Assembly: GCF_004339745.1 (NCBI RefSeq)
Contig: NZ_SMGP01000001.1
Location: 1,674,001-1,738,000 of the forward strand
Source: Paraburkholderia sp. BL9I2N2
Lineage (GTDB): Bacteria; Pseudomonadota; Gammaproteobacteria; Burkholderiales; Burkholderiaceae
DNA: 64,000 nt
Reading direction: 5' to 3'
The stretch's first letter is position 1, and each line of letters opens with the position of its first letter. This document shows, in pieces, positions 60,133 to 64,000 of this stretch. Under the pieces are notes generated by a model that saw only the letters and a list, made by a program, of their open reading frames with translations, was not told the DNA's origin and ran no database searches. Both the position numbers and the translations under genes were made by a program.

Positions 60133-62544
60133 ATGAGCACGCATGCACAGCCCGCCGGGCAGGGTTCGGCACAGCATCCGGCGGTCGTGGGACCGGTCGG
60201 CGAAGAGATCCGCGTGCGCGGACTGGTGCAGGGCGTCGGCTTCCGGCCGACCGTGTGGCGGCTTGCGCATGCCTGCGGCGTGGTCGGCGACGTGTGCAAC
60301 GACAGCGACGGCGTGCTGATTCACGCATGGGGCGACGCGTGGATGCTGCAGCGCTTCATCGACAGCCTGAGCGCCGAGTGTCCGCCGCTTGCGCGGATCG
60401 ACGCGATCGAGCGGCATCAATTGAACGAAGCGGCCGAGGCCAACGACTTTCGTATCGTGCCGAGCGTGAGCGGCCATGTGCAAACCGGCGTCACACCCGA
60501 TGCCGTCGTTTGCGCCGATTGCGCTGCGGAAATCGCCGATCCGGCGAACCGCCGCTACCGCTACCCGTTTACGAATTGCACGCACTGTGGCCCCCGGCTG
60601 TCGATCATACAAGCCATTCCCTACGATCGCGCCAATACCACAATGGCGGCGTTCGTCATGTGTGACGCGTGTCGCGCGGAATACGACGATCCGGCCGACC
60701 GGCGCTTTCACGCGCAACCGGTTGCGTGCCCCGCATGCGGCCCGCGTGTCTGGCTGGAGAGCCGCGACGGCGCGCGCGTGAATGGCGACGACCCGTGCCG
60801 CGCGGCGAGCCTGCTGTTGCGGCACGGCGCGATCGTCGCGATCAAAGGCTTGGGCGGTTTTCAGCTCGCCTGCCATGCGAGCGATGAAACCGCGGTCGCA
60901 CGTCTGCGGCGGCTAAAACGGCGCGAGCGCAAACCCTTCGCGCTGATGACGCGCGATCTGCAAGCCATGCGGCGGTATTGCACGCCGAGCGAGGCCGAAT
61001 GCGCGCTGCTCGCGAGCGCCGGCGGACCCATCGTGATCATGTCCGCCGACGGCGCCGAATGCGTCGCGCCAAGTGTTGCGCCGGGCGTCGGCACGCTGGG
61101 CTTCATGCTGCCGTCCACGCCGCTGCATCGGCTGCTGACGGAGTCGATCGATTCCGCGCTGGTCGTGACGAGTGGCAACACCAGCGACGAGCCGCCGTGC
61201 ATCGACAACGCGGACGCCCGCGCGCGTCTCGGCCGTATCGCCGATGTCTTCCTGATGCACGATCGCGACATTTCGCGCCGGGTCGACGATTCGGTGGCGC
61301 GCGTCGTGCGGGGTAGCGCGCAGATCGTTCGGCGCGCGCGCGGCTATGCGCCGGCGCCGCTGCTGTTGCCCGAAGGTTTCGCCGACACCCCCTCGGTGCT
61401 GGCGATGGGCGGCGAGCTCAAGAACACCTTCTGCCTTGCGCGCGATGCGCAAGCGATCGTCTCGCATCACATCGGCGATCTGGAAGACGCGCTGACGTAT
61501 GCGGACTACCGCCGCGCGGTGGCGCAGTATCTGCGTTTGTTCGAATACGAACCGCAGGTGATCGCGCTCGACCTGCATCCCGAGTATCTGTCGCGCAAGA
61601 TCGGCTACGAGCTCGCGCAAGCCTCGCAGATTCCCGTGGTCGAAGTGCAGCATCATCATGCGCATCTTGCCGCGTGCATGGCCGAAAACGGGGTCGCCTT
61701 CGATGCGTTGCCGATGCTCGGCGTCGCGCTCGACGGTCTCGGCTACGGCGACGACGGCACACTGTGGGGCGGCGAATTCATGCTGGCCGACTATCGCGGC
61801 TACACGCGTCTCGGCCGCTTCAAGCCGGTGGCGATGCCGGGCGGCACGCGCGCCATCGACGAGCCGTGGCGCAATGCCTACGCGCATCTGCGGGCTGCCT
61901 TCGACTGGTACGGATTTACGCGGCACTACAGCGGTCTGGAGATGCAGCAGTTCCTGAGCGGCCGTCCGCGCGCCGCGCTCGACTCGATGATCGCGCAGCG
62001 CGTGAACAGCCCGCTCGCAAGTTCGACGGGCCGCCTGTTCGACGCGGTGGCGGCCACGCTCGGCGTGTGCCGTGAGCGTGTGCTTTACGAAGGCCAGGCC
62101 GCGATCGAACTGGAGGCGCTGGTCGATCAGCACACGCTGCGCAACGATAGCGACGCGCATGCATACCCGTTCGAACTGACCAACACCGTGCCGGGTGGGT
62201 TGCGCTGCATCGAACCCCGGCCGATGTGGGAAGCCCTGCTCGACGATCTGCTGCGCTGCACGCCCGTGCCGGTGATCGCGGCGCGTTTTCACAAGGGCGT
62301 GGCGATTGCGATCGTGCGCATGGTGGAGTGTCTTGCCGACCTGCTGACCGGTCCGGCCGACGCGCGCAGCGTCGTGCTATCGGGCGGCGTGTTCCAGAAC
62401 CGCATCCTGTTCGAACAGGTGGCAACGCGCCTTGGCGAGGCGGGGTTTCGCGTGCTGACGCATCGCCAGGTGCCGGCCAACGACGGCGGATTGTCGCTCG
62501 GGCAGGCGGTCATCGCGGCGGCGCGGCAGCACGGCGAGCGTTGA
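60133..62544 (+). CDS. hypF: Carbamoyltransferase HypF
   Basis: 803 residues from the ATG at 60133, six bases after AGGGAG (the ATG at 60127 is too close). Domains in order: acylphosphatase (about 18-105, RGLVQGVGFRPTVWRLAH), two C4 zinc fingers (about 120-190, CADCAAEIADPANRRYRYPFTNCTHC and CDACRAEY...CPAC in part), YrdC-like (about 210-400, IKGLGGFQLACHASDE) and Kae1-like (about 430-800, VEVQHHHAHLAACMAENG; LDGLGYGDDGTLWGGEF). It makes the thiocarbamate that becomes cyanide ligands of the active-site iron. Confidence 0.96.
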   Translation: MSTHAQPAGQGSAQHPAVVGPVGEEIRVRGLVQGVGFRPTVWRLAHACGVVGDVCNDSDGVLIHAWGDAWMLQRFIDSLSAECPPLARIDAIERHQLNEAAEANDFRIVPSVSGHVQTGVTPDAVVCADCAAEIADPANRRYRYPFTNCTHCGPRLSIIQAIPYDRANTTMAAFVMCDACRAEYDDPADRRFHAQPVACPACGPRVWLESRDGARVNGDDPCRAASLLLRHGAIVAIKGLGGFQLACHASDETAVARLRRLKRRERKPFALMTRDLQAMRRYCTPSEAECALLASAGGPIVIMSADGAECVAPSVAPGVGTLGFMLPSTPLHRLLTESIDSALVVTSGNTSDEPPCIDNADARARLGRIADVFLMHDRDISRRVDDSVARVVRGSAQIVRRARGYAPAPLLLPEGFADTPSVLAMGGELKNTFCLARDAQAIVSHHIGDLEDALTYADYRRAVAQYLRLFEYEPQVIALDLHPEYLSRKIGYELAQASQIPVVEVQHHHAHLAACMAENGVAFDALPMLGVALDGLGYGDDGTLWGGEFMLADYRGYTRLGRFKPVAMPGGTRAIDEPWRNAYAHLRAAFDWYGFTRHYSGLEMQQFLSGRPRAALDSMIAQRVNSPLASSTGRLFDAVAATLGVCRERVLYEGQAAIELEALVDQHTLRNDSDAHAYPFELTNTVPGGLRCIEPRPMWEALLDDLLRCTPVPVIAARFHKGVAIAIVRMVECLADLLTGPADARSVVLSGGVFQNRILFEQVATRLGEAGFRVLTHRQVPANDGGLSLGQAVIAAARQHGER

Positions 62545-62575
62545 TGGTTCGCACGGGGGCAGAGAGGAGAGCGAC

Positions 62576-62851
62576 ATGTGTTTGGGCATCCCAGGGCAGA
62601 TCGTCGAAGTGACGGATGCGGCGAACGATCTCGCGCTCGTCAATGTCGGCGGTGTGCGGCGCGTGATCAACATCGCGTTCGTGATCGATGAAGACCGGCC
62701 GGCGAGCGCGTGCGTCGGCGAATGGGTGCTGGTGCATGTCGGCTTTGCGATGAGCCGGCTCGACGAGCAGGAAGCGGCGCGCACGCTTGCGCTGCTGCAC
62801 GAACTGGGCGTCGCGCAGGGCGAGATGGATGAGTTGCGCGGCGCGCCGTGA
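62576..62851 (+). CDS. hypC: Hydrogenase maturation chaperone HypC
   Basis: 91 residues with the invariant start MCLGIPGQIVEV, whose Cys2 after Met removal binds the Fe(CN)2CO unit. GVRRVINIAFVIDEDR and GEWVLVHVGFAMSRLDEQEA follow the OB-fold pattern. HypC works with HypD to deliver the iron centre to the large subunit. AGAGGAGAG precedes the ATG. It lies between hypF and a SIS-domain gene that separates it from hypD. Confidence 0.96.
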   Translation: MCLGIPGQIVEVTDAANDLALVNVGGVRRVINIAFVIDEDRPASACVGEWVLVHVGFAMSRLDEQEAARTLALLHELGVAQGEMDELRGAP

Positions 62852-62882
62852 GCGCGCCGTCGCCAGCACACGGAGACCGGCC

Positions 62883-63590
62883 ATGCCCGAACATGAATCG
62901 CTGCAAGCGTTGTATCCGTTCCTGCATGGCGCGCATCAGGATGCGGAGCGGCTCGACGCGGCCCTGCTCGAATCGGTGCGTCGCAAGGCGCAGGACAGTG
63001 TGGATGCGAAGACGCGTTTCTTCGAGGAAAGCGCGCCCGAGGTCGTGCGCGCGGCTCACGCCATTGCCGACGTGTATCGCCGTGGCGGCCGGCTCTTCGC
63101 GATGGGCAACGGCGGTTCGAGTTGCGACGCGGCGCATATCGCGGTCGAGTTTCTGCATCCGGTCACGACGGGACGTCCCGCGCTCACCGCCATCAATCTT
63201 GTCGCCGATATGGCCATGTTGACGGCGGTCGGCAACGACGTCGGCTTCAATCATATTTTCGTCCGGCAACTGGTCGCGCAGGCACGGCGCGGCGACGCGC
63301 TGATCGGCGTGTCGACGAGCGGCAATTCGGAGAACCTGCTGGCCGCGTTCGCGAAGGCGAAAGAGATGGAACTGCTGACCATCGGACTCTCCGGTCACGA
63401 CGGCGGACGCATGGCGACGAGCGCCGCGCTCGATCATTGCCTCGTGGTGAAAAGCGACAGCATTCATCGCGTGCAGGAGACGCATGTCGCGATTTATCAC
63501 ATTCTGTGGGACCTCGTGCATACGCTGCTCGCCGACGACCGCGGCGGTCTCGGCGCTTCGCCCACGGCGGCCGCCGGAGGCGCGCCATGA
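62883..63590 (+). CDS. SIS-domain phosphosugar isomerase/binding protein (GmhA/DiaA-like) within the hyp operon
   Basis: 235 residues from the ATG at 62883. SIS domain (about 45-205): FAMGNGGSSCDAAHIAVEFLHP, INLVADMAMLTAVGNDVGFNHIF, and the phosphate-binding GVSTSGNSENLLAAF. It closely follows the sedoheptulose-7-phosphate isomerase pattern. It starts 31 bases after hypC and overlaps hypD by four bases, so it is inside the maturation operon, an unexpected setting for a heptose enzyme. A role in supplying or processing a phosphorylated precursor, or a regulatory one, is possible; no evidence decides. Confidence 0.85.
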   Translation: MPEHESLQALYPFLHGAHQDAERLDAALLESVRRKAQDSVDAKTRFFEESAPEVVRAAHAIADVYRRGGRLFAMGNGGSSCDAAHIAVEFLHPVTTGRPALTAINLVADMAMLTAVGNDVGFNHIFVRQLVAQARRGDALIGVSTSGNSENLLAAFAKAKEMELLTIGLSGHDGGRMATSAALDHCLVVKSDSIHRVQETHVAIYHILWDLVHTLLADDRGGLGASPTAAAGGAP

Positions 63591-64000
63591 AATACGTCGA
63601 TGAGTTTCGCGACCCGGAGAAGGCGAAAACGCTCGCGAGGGAAATTCGCGCGCTGGTGTCATGCATCGAGCGCGCGAAGCAGAGGCCGCTGCAAATCATG
63701 GAAGTGTGCGGCGGCCACACTCACACGATTTTCCGCTACGGCATCCAGCAATTGCTGCCCGACGCCGTGGAGTTCGTGCACGGTCCCGGCTGCCCGGTGT
63801 GCGTGCTGCCGATGGGGCGCGTCGACGATTGCGTCGCGCTGGCGGAGCGTCCGGAAGTCATCTTCACGACGTTCGGCGACGCGATGCGCGTGCCCGGTTC
63901 GAAGAAAAGCCTGCTCAAGGCGAAGGCCGACGGCGCCGACGTGCGCATGGTTTATTCGCCGCTCGACGCATTGAAGATCGCGCAGCTCAATCCGCAACGC
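63587..64000 (+). CDS. hypD: Hydrogenase maturation protein HypD (3' truncated by window edge)
   Basis: The first 138 residues are present. The start MKYVDEFRDPEKAKTLAREI, the conserved MEVCGGHTHTIFRYGI (Cys for HypC and iron binding) and GPGCPVCVLPMGRVD are diagnostic, as is TTFGDAMRVPGSKKSLL. HypD carries a [4Fe-4S] cluster and assembles Fe(CN)2CO with HypC. It overlaps the SIS gene by ATGA. HypE and HypA/HypB are probably beyond the window. Confidence 0.95.
   Translation, partial: MKYVDEFRDPEKAKTLAREIRALVSCIERAKQRPLQIMEVCGGHTHTIFRYGIQQLLPDAVEFVHGPGCPVCVLPMGRVDDCVALAERPEVIFTTFGDAMRVPGSKKSLLKAKADGADVRMVYSPLDALKIAQLNPQR

Noticed and set aside
1..64000. CRISPR arrays, tRNA/rRNA genes, insertion sequences, prophage or integrase genes
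   Set aside because: No regularly spaced repeats with spacers, no cloverleaf or rRNA-like sequence, and no transposase or integrase frame were found on reading.

Overview
The window looks like a piece of a high-GC betaproteobacterial replicon, most likely Burkholderiaceae and probably Paraburkholderia. The inference rests on gene content (hopanoid side-chain genes, KduI/KduD/KdgT, a chromate transporter pair, many LysR/IclR/GntR-controlled catabolic blocks, a ProQ/FinO protein with Ala/Lys-rich tails) and on strongly GC-biased codon use. No rRNA, tRNA, phage, insertion sequence or CRISPR array was seen. Both window edges cut genes: a TctA transporter on the left and hypD on the right.

Layout. 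1-3 kb: end of a tripartite tricarboxylate transporter, a split chromate transporter and a glutathione transferase. 3.2-7.5 kb: a hexonate/uronate catabolic operon (GntR regulator, gluconate-5-dehydrogenase-like SDR, MFS importer, mannonate/gluconate-dehydratase-like enolase-superfamily enzyme). 7.8-9.0 kb: small exported proteins. 9.7-14.5 kb: a TauD-like dioxygenase, then a pectin/2-keto-3-deoxygluconate block (IclR regulator, kduD, kduI, divergent kdgT) with two candidate IclR operators. 14.6-17.2 kb: acetyltransferase, semialdehyde dehydrogenase, cold-shock protein. 17.6-26.1 kb: hopanoid side-chain genes (hpnJ, hpnI, hpnL-like, a second frameshifted hpnI-like glycosyltransferase, hpnK) interrupted by a QseBC/PmrAB-type two-component system. 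26.2-34.0 kb: an RND tripartite efflux operon divergent from a second two-component system. 34.1-47.0 kb: a putative aromatic-acid block (UbiD-type decarboxylase, UbiX, three molybdenum-hydroxylase components, CoA ligase, crotonase, MFS importer) bracketed by two closely related LysR regulators. 47.2-52.8 kb: ProQ/FinO protein, membrane-anchored TAXI-type binding protein, a small metal-handling group (DUF2946, beta-barrel-like exported protein, CopC) and a nickel transporter. 53.2-64.0 kb: an actinobacterial-type (group 1h) [NiFe]-hydrogenase with its maturation genes.

How the parts may work together. The nickel transporter lies just upstream of the hydrogenase. The hydrogenase operon carries structural subunits, four poorly characterised accessory proteins (one a NifU-like protein without cluster cysteines), a maturation endopeptidase, a 33-residue membrane peptide, hypF, hypC, a sugar-isomerase-type SIS protein and hypD. 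In the hopanoid region a PmrA/QseB-type box (CTTAAG-N5-CTTCAG, 10 bp upstream of a -10 element) sits before hpnJ and again between the two-component genes and the second hopanoid operon, suggesting direct control of hopanoid modification. The intergenic space between the efflux operon and its divergent two-component system holds eight such half-sites in exact 11-bp phase, the most striking non-coding structure in the window. All functions are inferred from sequence reading alone; no searches were run.
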